From positions 434,001 to 498,000 of the forward strand of contig NZ_OY764058.1 in the NCBI RefSeq assembly GCF_963668085.1: DNA of 64,000 nucleotides, written 5' to 3'. The position numbers and the translations under genes are program-made. The DNA is from an uncultured Ilyobacter sp. (GTDB taxonomy: Bacteria; Fusobacteriota; Fusobacteriia; Fusobacteriales; Fusobacteriaceae). A model generated the notes under the pieces. It was not told the DNA's origin. It ran no database searches and saw only the letters and a list, made by a program, of their open reading frames with translations. Each line of letters begins with the position of its first letter. Within the stretch, counting starts at the first letter, position 1. Positions 35,204-43,306 of the stretch are shown here, piece after piece.

Positions 35204-35232
35204 AATTTACAGCTTTTTTGCCTATTAGTCAA
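35204..35232 (-). promoter_or_regulatory. trp operon promoter
   Basis: Minus strand TTGACT, 17 bases, TAAATT, about 30 bases before the trpL start codon. Lies between aroK and trpL, so the trp genes have their own promoter even though they follow the aro operon in the same direction. Confidence 0.75.
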
Positions 35233-35279
35233 GAGTTTTTTATAAAACTCAATTTTTTATCTTTAAAAAACCAGCGTTT

Positions 35280-35795
35280 TCAAGGTTTATCGTGAATCAA
35301 ACTCATGTTAAAAATTATATCCTCTGCCACCTTTTGTGGCTCTTTTTTTCCATCAATTTTCCTTGTACAGGTATTTTCATAGATAGTCTTCCTAAAAGAC
35401 AACAAGTCAGACATTTTTTCAAAAGAACAGTTTTTCAGAAGGGGTCTAGTGTTGTCAGATTTTAGCCTCTGATACACAGTTTCAGAATCCACGTCGATAT
35501 AATATACCTCCTGCCCCTCTAAAAGTTCCCTGCTTTTTTCATATGTGACTATGCCGCCTCCTGTAGAAACAACCTGATTTTTATTTTCTATAACTTTTTT
35601 CAGAGCCTTATACTCTCTCTCTCTAAAATAATTTTCCCCGTGTTCTTCAAACATTGTAGAGATAGACATTTCCCAGTCTTTTTCTACTATACTGTCAGTG
35701 TCCACAAAGGAATACCCCAATTTTTCCGAGAGAATATGACCAACGGTGCTTTTCCCAGATCCCATAAAACCTATTAAAAAAATATTATTATTCAT
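35280..35795 (-). CDS. aroK: Shikimate kinase
   Basis: 171 residues. Walker A GFMGSGKST, shikimate-binding FVDTDSIVE with the Asp, FREREYKAL (Arg), STGGGIV and the lid RPLLKN. It phosphorylates shikimate. Ten bases after aroC and last of the aro operon. A weak hairpin (AAACC / GGTTT plus T run) just after the stop may terminate it. Confidence 0.95.
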   Translation of the reverse strand: MNNNIFLIGFMGSGKSTVGHILSEKLGYSFVDTDSIVEKDWEMSISTMFEEHGENYFREREYKALKKVIENKNQVVSTGGGIVTYEKSRELLEGQEVYYIDVDSETVYQRLKSDNTRPLLKNCSFEKMSDLLSFRKTIYENTCTRKIDGKKEPQKVAEDIIFNMSLIHDKP

Positions 35796-35805
35796 AAACT
35801 AGCCC

Positions 35806-36810
35806 CTATATCTGACTGCTTTTATTGATAAGAAATAAATCTGCCAATGCTATGGCCGCTGCATTTTCTACCACTACAGTGGCTCTCTTTGCTATACACG
35901 CATCATGCCGTCCGTGTATCTGCAGGGTGTCCATCTTTCCCTCTTCAAAGTTATAAGTCTCCTGGGGAAGATAGATACTAGGAGTCGGTTTTATAACCAC
36001 CCTAAAAACTACTGGATTTCCGTTGGCTATCCCGCCGTTTATCCCTCCATTGTTGTTTGTCGCCGTCTTTCCACTGGCATCAATTATAGAATCATTATAC
36101 TGACTTCCCTTTAGCTTTACCCCTTCAAAACCTGCACCAAATTCGATACCTTTTACAGCAGGAACAGAAAAAACCATAGATGAAATATGTGACTCTACCG
36201 AACCAAAGAAAGGTTCGCCTAAACCTACAGGAAGATTAACACCTGTGAATTCAACTATCCCCCCTATAGAGTCGCCACTTTCCTGGACATGTGTGAGAAT
36301 ATTGTCTATTTCCTTTTCAGTTGCAGTTCTTACATCAGTTTTCCCAACCTGTACCAACTTAGCACTGAGTTTAGAACCTTGGAGTATTTTTTTGGCAACT
36401 ACTCCTGCTGCCACAAGGGCAAGTGTTAGTCTTCCAGAGAAGTGTCCTCCTCCCCTTATATCGTTGTTGCCATTATACTTTTTCATGGCAACGAAATCAG
36501 AGTGGCCAGGTCTAGGCATCCTCCTAAAAAGGCCGTAATCCTTTGATCTGGTATCTCCATTTACAAAATGTATGTTTATAGGGGCTCCTGTGGTGTGCCC
36601 GTCGCATATACCTGAAATAATAACAGGTTCATCACTTTCTATTCTTTTGGTACTACCTGCTCCCCCTGCTTTTCTTCTAGATAAATCTCCCATGAAGTCC
36701 TCTTTATCCACAGGAATACCTGCAGGACAACCATCTATAAGGACACCCACTCCCTTTCCGTGGGACTCTCCGTATATGGATACCCTAAACATTCTACCGA
36801 AACTATTCAT
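35806..36810 (-). CDS. aroC: Chorismate synthase
   Basis: 334 residues. SIYGESHGKGVGVLIDGCPAG-type N-terminus, RRKAGG, PRPGHSDF, IRGGGHFSGRLT and IHGRHDAC are the family signatures, with FMN/chorismate-binding His and Arg. It converts EPSP to chorismate, the branch point for all three aromatic amino acids. One base after the aminotransferase gene. Slightly shorter than E. coli AroC (361). Confidence 0.96.
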   Translation of the reverse strand: MNSFGRMFRVSIYGESHGKGVGVLIDGCPAGIPVDKEDFMGDLSRRKAGGAGSTKRIESDEPVIISGICDGHTTGAPINIHFVNGDTRSKDYGLFRRMPRPGHSDFVAMKKYNGNNDIRGGGHFSGRLTLALVAAGVVAKKILQGSKLSAKLVQVGKTDVRTATEKEIDNILTHVQESGDSIGGIVEFTGVNLPVGLGEPFFGSVESHISSMVFSVPAVKGIEFGAGFEGVKLKGSQYNDSIIDASGKTATNNNGGINGGIANGNPVVFRVVIKPTPSIYLPQETYNFEEGKMDTLQIHGRHDACIAKRATVVVENAAAIALADLFLINKSSQI

Positions 36811-36811
36811 C

Positions 36812-38041
36812 CTAAAATGCCTCCTTTATTCTTCCTGCAAGTCCCTTTATCTTTCTCTTAGGAAGGGAGCAAACTGCCACCCTTATGCCCTTATTGACTA
36901 GGATTGTGTATATTAGCTTTTCTTTTAGCTTCTTTTGAATCTCTTTTTGCCTCTCACTGTCTTCTACTTTAATTGTCACAAAGAAGCCCTCTTTATAGGG
37001 GTAGACAGGAAGACCTACCTCTTTTGCTTCCTTCATAAAAATATCTGATCTGTCTTTTAAAAGGTCTATATAAAAGTTTCTTTCCCTTGTCAAAGCTTCT
37101 CTTTTGTTTTCGTCTAATATCAGCCTGGCAAATAGTTTCATTCCACCCTTAGGTATATTTGACCATACTGCCCTAGCACTTATCTCGTTTGCCCTTACAA
37201 AGTCATCTATTACCTGCTGAGACGAGGAGACTGCCACCTGTGCACCTACCCTTAAACCATAGGCTGTGAGAGTCTTAGAGATACTAAAAGCAAAAATAAC
37301 CAGGAAATTTTCATTTCTACCGTTTAATTCTTCCATTGACTTAGTTATTGTTTCTCTATTATTTGAAAAATCCATATAGGCAATGTCGTCAAGTAAAACT
37401 ACAGGGCCTTTTTTACTCAGTTCATTCATGAAATCTACTAAATTTTTCCATTCCTCTGATGTGAGGGAATAGCCTGTAGGATTGTGACAGGGATCATTTA
37501 TTACAGCTAATACCCTTCCCTGCTTTTCCATTATAGCTTCACATTTTTCTTTAAAGGATTGCATATCAAAGGCTTCTCCATGAAAGAGAGAGTATTCCTC
37601 TATCTCGAATCCAAACTCTTTGGACATTAGCCAGTAAGGTCCCCATCCTATTTCTGGTAAGAGTAGTGTTTCTCCTCTTCCAAGATAATTTCTAAGGGTT
37701 GTACTAACTGCACCACTTCCACCAGGTGTGGCTACAATTCCAGTAGAAAAGTCTTTTTTTACTCCCTGAAAAACCCATTTTTCTACGGCCTCTATAAAAT
37801 CAGCTTCCCCCCTAAAAGAGGCTGAATAAGAAGCCAGTTCCTTCACATCTATGTCCTTATACTCGTCCCAGACGCTTTTCATCGTAACAAGGTTTCCCTC
37901 TTCATCTGAGAGGGAACCGAGAGTAGCATTTACTACCTTGTCCCCGTGGATTTTTGCTGCATTCATGGCTTCTGCTACTACTTTAAATACTGTATCTTCT
38001 ACCATTTTGTCTTTTGAATTTTCTGTCAGGAGACTTTTCAT
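36812..38041 (-). CDS. Aromatic amino acid aminotransferase (class I PLP)
   Basis: 409 residues. Fold type I aminotransferase with NDPCHNPTGYSLT (PLP ring contact), LLDDIAYMDF and the Schiff-base Lys in FAFSISKTLTAYGLRVG. Position between pheA and aroC and sharing ATGA with pheA argues for the last step of Phe and Tyr synthesis, transamination of phenylpyruvate and hydroxyphenylpyruvate. The subgroup resembles TyrB/aromatic aminotransferases, but aspartate could also be a substrate. Confidence 0.85.
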   Translation of the reverse strand: MKSLLTENSKDKMVEDTVFKVVAEAMNAAKIHGDKVVNATLGSLSDEEGNLVTMKSVWDEYKDIDVKELASYSASFRGEADFIEAVEKWVFQGVKKDFSTGIVATPGGSGAVSTTLRNYLGRGETLLLPEIGWGPYWLMSKEFGFEIEEYSLFHGEAFDMQSFKEKCEAIMEKQGRVLAVINDPCHNPTGYSLTSEEWKNLVDFMNELSKKGPVVLLDDIAYMDFSNNRETITKSMEELNGRNENFLVIFAFSISKTLTAYGLRVGAQVAVSSSQQVIDDFVRANEISARAVWSNIPKGGMKLFARLILDENKREALTRERNFYIDLLKDRSDIFMKEAKEVGLPVYPYKEGFFVTIKVEDSERQKEIQKKLKEKLIYTILVNKGIRVAVCSLPKRKIKGLAGRIKEAF

Positions 38042-39120
38042 TTTATTCCCTCCGGCTTCTGATATCTACCTACAACCTTAAAAGATAGGCTGTTTTCTTT
38101 TAATTCCTCTATAAGTTCTTCTGAGTTATCCATGTCTCCCTGGAACTCAATAAAGAAAAAATATTCCCAAGGTACATTTTTTACTGGCCTTGATTTTATA
38201 TTTAGCATGTTATAGCCTCGTCTACCTATAGAATCTACAATCTTCATCAGCGATCCAGATTCATGAGGAACTGTCAATATCAGGGCACATGTATCTCCTG
38301 TCTTTGGTTTTTCTGAGGATATAACAATAAATTTAGTCTGATTTTGATCATTGGTATTTATGCTTTCTGCCAATATATCTAGGTTATAGAGACTAGCAGT
38401 CTCATAGCTTCCTATTGTTCCCTTGGTTTTATCCCTTTGGTCACTTACATATTTTGCACTTACTGCGGTGTTGTGATATGGTATCTCCTTCCATCCTCTT
38501 CCATAGAGGAATTTAGATGACTGAAGAAACCCCTGGGGATGAGAGTAAACTTCCTTTATGTCAGAAATTTTTGCACCCTTTATTCCCAATAGATGCTGCT
38601 CAATTTTTAGAGAGTGTACCCTGGTTATATAGCAGTTATACTTTCTCAAAAGGTCAAAAATTTCACTGATCTCACCTGTACTTGAATTTTCTATAGGAAG
38701 TACACCGAAATCCACTTCTTTGCTCGATACAGCTCTGAATACCTCTTCAAAAGTAAGATAAGAGTTTTCCTCACACTTTTCAAAAATCTCTCTGAGAGCA
38801 ATATGCTGAAATGCTCCCTCTACGCCTTGGTATGCTACCTTTGTTTTAAGTCCTAGAATTTTTCTCTGATAATCTCTAGAAAGTTCCATCTGCTTTTCTA
38901 AAAGTTCTCTGTAATACCCTCTTAGGTCTTTATCAGGAACAAGTGACGAGGTTTTATCAAGAAGTTCTAGCTCCCTAGACCTGTCAAGAACTTCCATTCC
39001 ATTCTCCTGTTTATAAAGAGCAACATCTTTTACTATCTCCATTCTTCTCAAATAGAGTTTTATCATCTCTTTGTCTATGATTTCTATTTCATCTCTTAGG
39101 GTTTTTAGATCTTTAACCAT
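38038..39120 (-). CDS. pheA: Chorismate mutase / prephenate dehydratase
   Basis: 360 residues in three parts: an AroQ chorismate mutase (about 1-88, LRDEIEIIDKEMIKLYLRRM), a prephenate dehydratase (about 92-270, with VAYQGVEGAFQH, LPIENSSTGEI and the active-site NQTKFIVI), and a C-terminal ACT domain (about 278-355, GSLMKIVDSIGRRGYNM). TRF of the dehydratase is TKF, and the ESRP effector motif of the ACT domain is KSRP, both conservative changes. Phe feedback is likely. It shares one base with aroA and four with the aminotransferase. Confidence 0.94.
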   Translation of the reverse strand: MVKDLKTLRDEIEIIDKEMIKLYLRRMEIVKDVALYKQENGMEVLDRSRELELLDKTSSLVPDKDLRGYYRELLEKQMELSRDYQRKILGLKTKVAYQGVEGAFQHIALREIFEKCEENSYLTFEEVFRAVSSKEVDFGVLPIENSSTGEISEIFDLLRKYNCYITRVHSLKIEQHLLGIKGAKISDIKEVYSHPQGFLQSSKFLYGRGWKEIPYHNTAVSAKYVSDQRDKTKGTIGSYETASLYNLDILAESINTNDQNQTKFIVISSEKPKTGDTCALILTVPHESGSLMKIVDSIGRRGYNMLNIKSRPVKNVPWEYFFFIEFQGDMDNSEELIEELKENSLSFKVVGRYQKPEGIK

Positions 39121-40388
39121 TATAATACCTCGACCTTTCCACCTAACTGTTTAAAGTGCTCCCAGAAGTGAGGGTAAGATTTTTTCACCGACTCTGCACC
39201 CTCTATAATTATAGGCTCTTCACACTGAGTAGAAGCTACAGCCATTGCCATTGCTATTCTATGGTCATTCCAGCTAGATACCGTTGCCCCGCCTTTTAAT
39301 TTTTTTACTCCTCTTATGATCATACCGTCTTCTGTCTCTGTTATGTCTGCCCCTACTTTATTTAGCTCAGTAACCATGGCTGTGATTCTGTCAGACTCTT
39401 TTATACGAAGTCTCTGAGCGTTTACTATTCTTGTCTCCCCTTCACTTACTGATGCCATTACAGTTACGATAGGACCTAGATCTGGACACTGAGACAGGTC
39501 AATTACTGCACCATTTGTTTTGATAAATTCAGATGTTAGACCCTTATCTGTATTTTTAACTGTACCACCCATTTTAGTAATTATGTCAAGGATCTCTTTA
39601 TCCCCTTGAAGGGACTCTTTTTCAAGACCTATACAGTCTAGACCGGCTCCTAAAGTGGCAGCTACCATCCAAAAGGCACCTTGAGAATAATCTCCCTCTA
39701 CACGATAATTAACAGGTTTAAATTCCTGGTTTCCTTTTATATGAAACTCTTTATAGTCTTTGTTTTCGATTTCAATTCCAGATTTTTTAAGCATATCCAG
39801 AGTTAGATCCACGTATCCTATAGACTCTAAAGGTGTTGTTATCTCTATTACAGAATCTTCTTTTAACTTTGGAAGTGTATACATGAGTCCAGTGATAAAC
39901 TGTGAGCTCACATTTCCCTTCATCTTGTATCTTCCACCTGTAAGTTTACCCTTTATAGTCAGAGGAAGATAATCCTCTCCTCTTTCATACTTAACACCAA
40001 AATCGTTGAAGATATTAAAGAAAGTTGTGAGAGGTCTTTTGGCTAATCTACCCTCACCTATAAAAGTTACTTCTCCATCAGCCAACAATGAGATAGGCAC
40101 AAGAAATCTAACAGTAGAACCTGATTCTCTGCAGTTAATTGTGCTTTCTTTTCTTACCAGGGTTCCTGTCCCTTCTATCTCTACTTCATGTTCCCCCTTA
40201 GAAATACTAACCCCCAAAGCTTCCATAGCCTCTATAGTGGCCTCTATATCATCTGACATAATAAGATTTGTTACACTGCTCTTTCCTTTAGCCATAGCCC
40301 CTGCTATTATAGCTCTGTGAGAAAGGCTTTTTGAAGGCGGTATTATAACCTCTCCGTTCAACTTCCCAGGTATTATTTTGATATCCAT
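39120..40388 (-). CDS. aroA: EPSP synthase (3-phosphoshikimate 1-carboxyvinyltransferase)
   Basis: 422 residues from the ATG at 40388, which follows GGGGGAG; a longer in-frame start would extend into tyrA. PPSKSLSHRAII, the GESGSTVRFL-like CRESGSTVRFL, LTTFFN and RIKESDRI motifs are present, with Lys, Arg and Asp active-site residues. It joins phosphoenolpyruvate to shikimate-3-phosphate. Where the glyphosate-sensitive class has NAGTA it has ESGST, nearer to class II forms; this needs alignment. Confidence 0.95.
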   Translation of the reverse strand: MDIKIIPGKLNGEVIIPPSKSLSHRAIIAGAMAKGKSSVTNLIMSDDIEATIEAMEALGVSISKGEHEVEIEGTGTLVRKESTINCRESGSTVRFLVPISLLADGEVTFIGEGRLAKRPLTTFFNIFNDFGVKYERGEDYLPLTIKGKLTGGRYKMKGNVSSQFITGLMYTLPKLKEDSVIEITTPLESIGYVDLTLDMLKKSGIEIENKDYKEFHIKGNQEFKPVNYRVEGDYSQGAFWMVAATLGAGLDCIGLEKESLQGDKEILDIITKMGGTVKNTDKGLTSEFIKTNGAVIDLSQCPDLGPIVTVMASVSEGETRIVNAQRLRIKESDRITAMVTELNKVGADITETEDGMIIRGVKKLKGGATVSSWNDHRIAMAMAVASTQCEEPIIIEGAESVKKSYPHFWEHFKQLGGKVEVL

Positions 40389-40398
40389 GCTCTCCCCC

Positions 40399-41232
40399 TT
40401 ATTTTTCCAAAGTAAGTCTTTTTTTAGTAGATTTCTCAAACTCTGTAATGAGAGTTTTTCTGTCACTGTTTTTCAGTGCCTCTTTTATTATATCCAATCT
40501 ATCTTGAAATTCCTCGATTCTATCTATAAGATTTTCTTTGTTTTCCAAAAAAAGCTCGCTCCAAAGGTCGCCATTAATCATGGCTATTCTGGTAAGCTCC
40601 CTATAGGAATCCCCGGTGAAATTATATGTATCAGGATCCTTATCACTGTTTACAAGTGCCACTGCTATTGCGTGGGTCAGCTGACTTGTAAAAGCTATCA
40701 TCTCATCGTGCCTTTCAGGAGTCAGGTAACTTATTTTTTTAAATCCGAGCTCTACTCCTATAGACTCTAAAACCTCTAAAGCAGCCTGGCTGTTTTCTTC
40801 TGTAGGTGTTATTATATAGTTTGCTCCCTTGAAAATATTGGGGTCAGAATATTCTGCCCCGATTTTTTCACGGCCTGCCATTGGATGAACTCCAACAAAT
40901 TCAACGCCTGGCGGAAGGAGTCCCTGCATTTTTGCAACGACTTCCTTTTTTACTCCGCTCACGTCTGTTACTATGGTTCCCTTTTTGAATTTATCTATAT
41001 ATTTTTCAGTGATGCTTATCATGGTTTTGGGATAGACAGAAAAAAGTACAATTTCGCATATCTCTAGTACCTCTCCCATGTCGGAAAAGCCCTTTGTTAT
41101 AAGCTTATTTTTTTCACAGTAGTTTATGGCGTCTATGTCTATGTCAACTCCATAAACCTCATGACCATTATCAAGAAGCCCCTTTGATACAGAAGCTCCT
41201 ATCAATCCTAGACCTATAACTGCTATTCTCAT
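40399..41232 (-). CDS. tyrA: Prephenate dehydrogenase
   Basis: 277 residues. NAD-binding GLGLIG at the N-terminus, VDIDIDAI (Asp for ribose), DVSGVKK, FVGVHPMAGREK with the catalytic His, and the helical C-terminal dimer domain. It oxidises prephenate to hydroxyphenylpyruvate for Tyr. No ACT domain, so feedback by Tyr on this enzyme is not obvious. Five bases after the DAHP synthase gene. Confidence 0.93.
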   Translation of the reverse strand: MRIAVIGLGLIGASVSKGLLDNGHEVYGVDIDIDAINYCEKNKLITKGFSDMGEVLEICEIVLFSVYPKTMISITEKYIDKFKKGTIVTDVSGVKKEVVAKMQGLLPPGVEFVGVHPMAGREKIGAEYSDPNIFKGANYIITPTEENSQAALEVLESIGVELGFKKISYLTPERHDEMIAFTSQLTHAIAVALVNSDKDPDTYNFTGDSYRELTRIAMINGDLWSELFLENKENLIDRIEEFQDRLDIIKEALKNSDRKTLITEFEKSTKKRLTLEK

Positions 41233-41237
41233 GGCAA

Positions 41238-42254
41238 TTATTCTCCTGTGCTTCTCAGTGCTGTAACTAAGCTATTTACAGATTTCATTAAATCATCAAA
41301 TGCTTTTGGCTCTAGAGACTGTGCTCCGTCACAAAGAGCATTTTCAGGATCGTTGTGAACCTCTATCATAAGTCCGTCTGCTCCAACTGCTGCAGCTGCA
41401 AGAGCGAGATCTTTTACCATCCATCTTTTCCCTGTAGCATGACTTGGATCAACTATTACAGGAAGGTGACTTAGTTTCTTTACAGCTAGAACTGCACTTA
41501 GATCAAGGGTGTTTCTAGTGTATTTTTCAAAGGTTCTTATTCCTCTTTCACAAAGAATTACATTTTCATTTCCACCAGCCATTATGTATTCAGCTGACAT
41601 TAGCCATTCCTCTATAGTTGCAGACATACCCCTCTTTAAAAGGATAGGCTTATTGATTCTTCCAAGCTCTTTCAATAGATCAAAGTTTTGCATATTTCTT
41701 GCTCCTACTTGGATTATATCCACCTCTTCTGCAAATTTATCTACGTGAGAAGGAGACATTATCTCAGTAACTATTGGAAGACCAGTTTCTTTTCTGGCCT
41801 CTTTTAGAAGTTCAAGACCTTCCATTTCAAGACCTTGGAAAGCGTAAGGTGATGTTCTAGGTTTAAATGCTCCACCCCTCAAGATTTGTGCTCCTGATTT
41901 TTGTACAGAGTTGGCTACCTCTAAGATCTGTTCTCTAGTTTCTACAGAACAAGGCCCAGCCATCACTGTAAATGTTCCTCCGCCTATCTTCACTCCAGAT
42001 ACGTCGATTACTGTATCTTCGCTTTTCATCAATCTATTGGCTTTTTTGAATGGATCCTGTATTCTTGTCACTTTGTCCACTCCACTTAGAGCCTCTATAT
42101 CTTTTACATCTATCACAGAAGTGTCCCCTACCACTCCTACTACTTTAAATTCAGAGCTAGAAGCATCCTTTACCTCTAGACCTTTCTTTTGTAAAAACTC
42201 CACTAAATGCTTCAACTCCTTTTCTCCTGAATCTTTTCTCATTTTGATTACCAT
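41238..42254 (-). CDS. aroF: DAHP synthase (3-deoxy-7-phosphoheptulonate synthase, type I beta)
   Basis: 338 residues from ATG 42254, which follows GGGGGAAAA; the upstream in-frame ATG lies on the leader terminator. The N-terminal 70 residues form a ferredoxin-like regulatory domain, as in Thermotoga-type DAHP synthases. The barrel has MAGPCSVET, GAFKPRTSPYAFQG, EIMSPSHVD, ILLKRG and the metal-site DPSHATGKR. It is the entry step of aromatic synthesis and the first gene after the leader peptide. The symbol follows common use for this type; the exact name varies. No aroB, aroD or aroE in the window. Confidence 0.93.
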   Translation of the reverse strand: MVIKMRKDSGEKELKHLVEFLQKKGLEVKDASSSEFKVVGVVGDTSVIDVKDIEALSGVDKVTRIQDPFKKANRLMKSEDTVIDVSGVKIGGGTFTVMAGPCSVETREQILEVANSVQKSGAQILRGGAFKPRTSPYAFQGLEMEGLELLKEARKETGLPIVTEIMSPSHVDKFAEEVDIIQVGARNMQNFDLLKELGRINKPILLKRGMSATIEEWLMSAEYIMAGGNENVILCERGIRTFEKYTRNTLDLSAVLAVKKLSHLPVIVDPSHATGKRWMVKDLALAAAAVGADGLMIEVHNDPENALCDGAQSLEPKAFDDLMKSVNSLVTALRSTGE

Positions 42255-42293
42255 GTTATTTTCCCCCTTAAATTGTTTTAAAATTTTATAGAT

Positions 42294-42325
42294 AAAAAAA
42301 GCCCCACAGGTTTGCACCTATGGGG
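42294..42325 (-). terminator. aro attenuator terminator
   Basis: Minus strand CCCCATAGGT / ACCTGTGGGG, ten pairs with one G-U, a GCAA tetraloop and seven T. It ends about 40 bases before the DAHP synthase start and about 105 after the leader-peptide stop. Confidence 0.92.
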
Positions 42326-42358
42326 TTTATGTTTCTACTTTTATTAACGCCCTGATAC

Positions 42359-42430
42359 AAATCCAATTTTTATTTTATATTTTATAATACAAAATGGATT
42401 TGTTTTGGCATATGCACCAACTACAAATCC
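42359..42430 (-). promoter_or_regulatory. Alternative hairpins of the aro leader RNA
   Basis: Two mutually exclusive stems. The first pairs GGATTTGT (plus 42423-42430, whose first G is the last base of the leader stop codon) with ACAAATCC (42396-42403), with an inner TTGG / CCAA. The second pairs AAATCCATTTT (42391-42401) with AAAATTGGATTT (42359-42370). They share 42396-42401. A ribosome at the end of the leader peptide would block the first stem. How the second stem influences the terminator at 42294-42325 is not clear from pairing by eye. Confidence 0.65.
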
Positions 42431-42483
42431 TAGTTTCTAAAATAATAATAAAAATACCAGTTCGTGAAATTTTGACTTGTCAT
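42430..42483 (-). CDS. Aromatic leader peptide (WYFYYYF)
   Basis: A 17-residue ORF, MTSQNFTNWYFYYYFRN. Eight of 17 residues are aromatic, with seven in a row (one Trp, two Phe, four Tyr). AGGTGG lies five bases before the ATG. It is placed between a strong promoter and a strong terminator upstream of DAHP synthase. I read it as an attenuation leader sensing charged Phe, Tyr and Trp tRNAs. Such an aromatic run is very unlikely by chance at this position. I know of no named family for it. Confidence 0.88.
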   Translation of the reverse strand: MTSQNFTNWYFYYYFRN

Positions 42484-42533
42484 GATGTCCACCTATCCCT
42501 TTATTCGATAATAAGAAGTTTTAAATTAAAGTA

Positions 42534-42562
42534 ATAGTACCATTCTACGGCCATTTTTTCAA
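42534..42562 (-). promoter_or_regulatory. aro operon promoter
   Basis: Minus strand TTGAAA, 17 bases, TACTAT; near-consensus. The leader peptide starts about 50 bases downstream of the -10. Confidence 0.78.
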
Positions 42563-42723
42563 CGTTTTTTTTATATATTATTTTTTTGCTTATAGAAAGT
42601 CCCTTTAAAACATATAGCTTTACGTTTTTCCCCTAAGCTTATTTCTTCAAAATAAGAGGGTGGCGGCATAAGGTTCAGTATAGTAAAATAGAAGTATCTT
42701 ATAAAATTTAAGGAGGATCCAAC

Positions 42724-43275
42724 ATGAAAAAAGTTTATCTTTTACTTGCAGAAGGTTTTGAAACTATAGAGGCCCTTGCACCTGTAGATATTCTTAGGAG
42801 ATGTGGTATAGAGGTTGTAACCCTTTCTGTAGGTGATTCAAAAAAGGTAGTTTCATCACAAAATATTCCTGTAGAGGCTGATAAACTCCTCTCTTCAGAA
42901 GATTATTTAGACGGAGATATGCTTATACTCCCAGGAGGCTCTCCTGGATATGAGAACCTAGGTAAATCTTATAAAGTAATCGACCTTTCTAGAGAATACT
43001 TAAATTCTTCTGAAAAGTTTTTAGGTGCCATCTGCGGAGCTCCCTCTGTCTTAGATGAAGCAGGGCTTCTCAAAGGAAAAAAAATCATCTGTCATTACGG
43101 TGTAAAAGACCTGATAAAAGACGGTATACTGGTAGATGAAAAAGTTATCCAAGACGGGAATTTGATTACAGCAAGCGGCGCAGGTCTAGGAATAGATTTT
43201 GGTCTAAAACTTGCAGAGGTATTAGTGGGACCAGAAAAGGTAGAGGACGTAAAAAAGAAGATGACTATAATATAA
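42724..43275 (+). CDS. DJ-1/PfpI family protein
   Basis: 183 residues. E13 in AEGFETIEA and C104 in GAICGAPSVL form the conserved DJ-1 Glu/Cys pair; LPGGSPG and GITASGAG-like ITASGAGLG follow. The family includes deglycase/glyoxalase-like and stress proteins such as YajL; which activity applies cannot be told. AAGGAGG precedes the ATG. Monocistronic, convergent with ahpC. Confidence 0.9.
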   Translation: MKKVYLLLAEGFETIEALAPVDILRRCGIEVVTLSVGDSKKVVSSQNIPVEADKLLSSEDYLDGDMLILPGGSPGYENLGKSYKVIDLSREYLNSSEKFLGAICGAPSVLDEAGLLKGKKIICHYGVKDLIKDGILVDEKVIQDGNLITASGAGLGIDFGLKLAEVLVGPEKVEDVKKKMTII

Positions 43276-43305
43276 AATATAGGCTCCCTAGGGAGCCTAT
43301 ATTTT
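43274..43305. terminator. Bidirectional terminator between the DJ-1 and ahpC genes
   Basis: Perfect 15-base arms AAAATATAGGCTCCC / GGGAGCCTATATTTT with a TA loop, overlapping the DJ-1 stop codon region and ending one base before the ahpC stop. Confidence 0.9.
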
Positions 43306-43306
43306 A

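Noticed and set aside
42238..42317. Longer N-terminus for DAHP synthase, starting at 42317
   Set aside because: The extra 21 codons run over the terminator stem and lack a ribosome site. The ATG at 42254 has GGGGG upstream.
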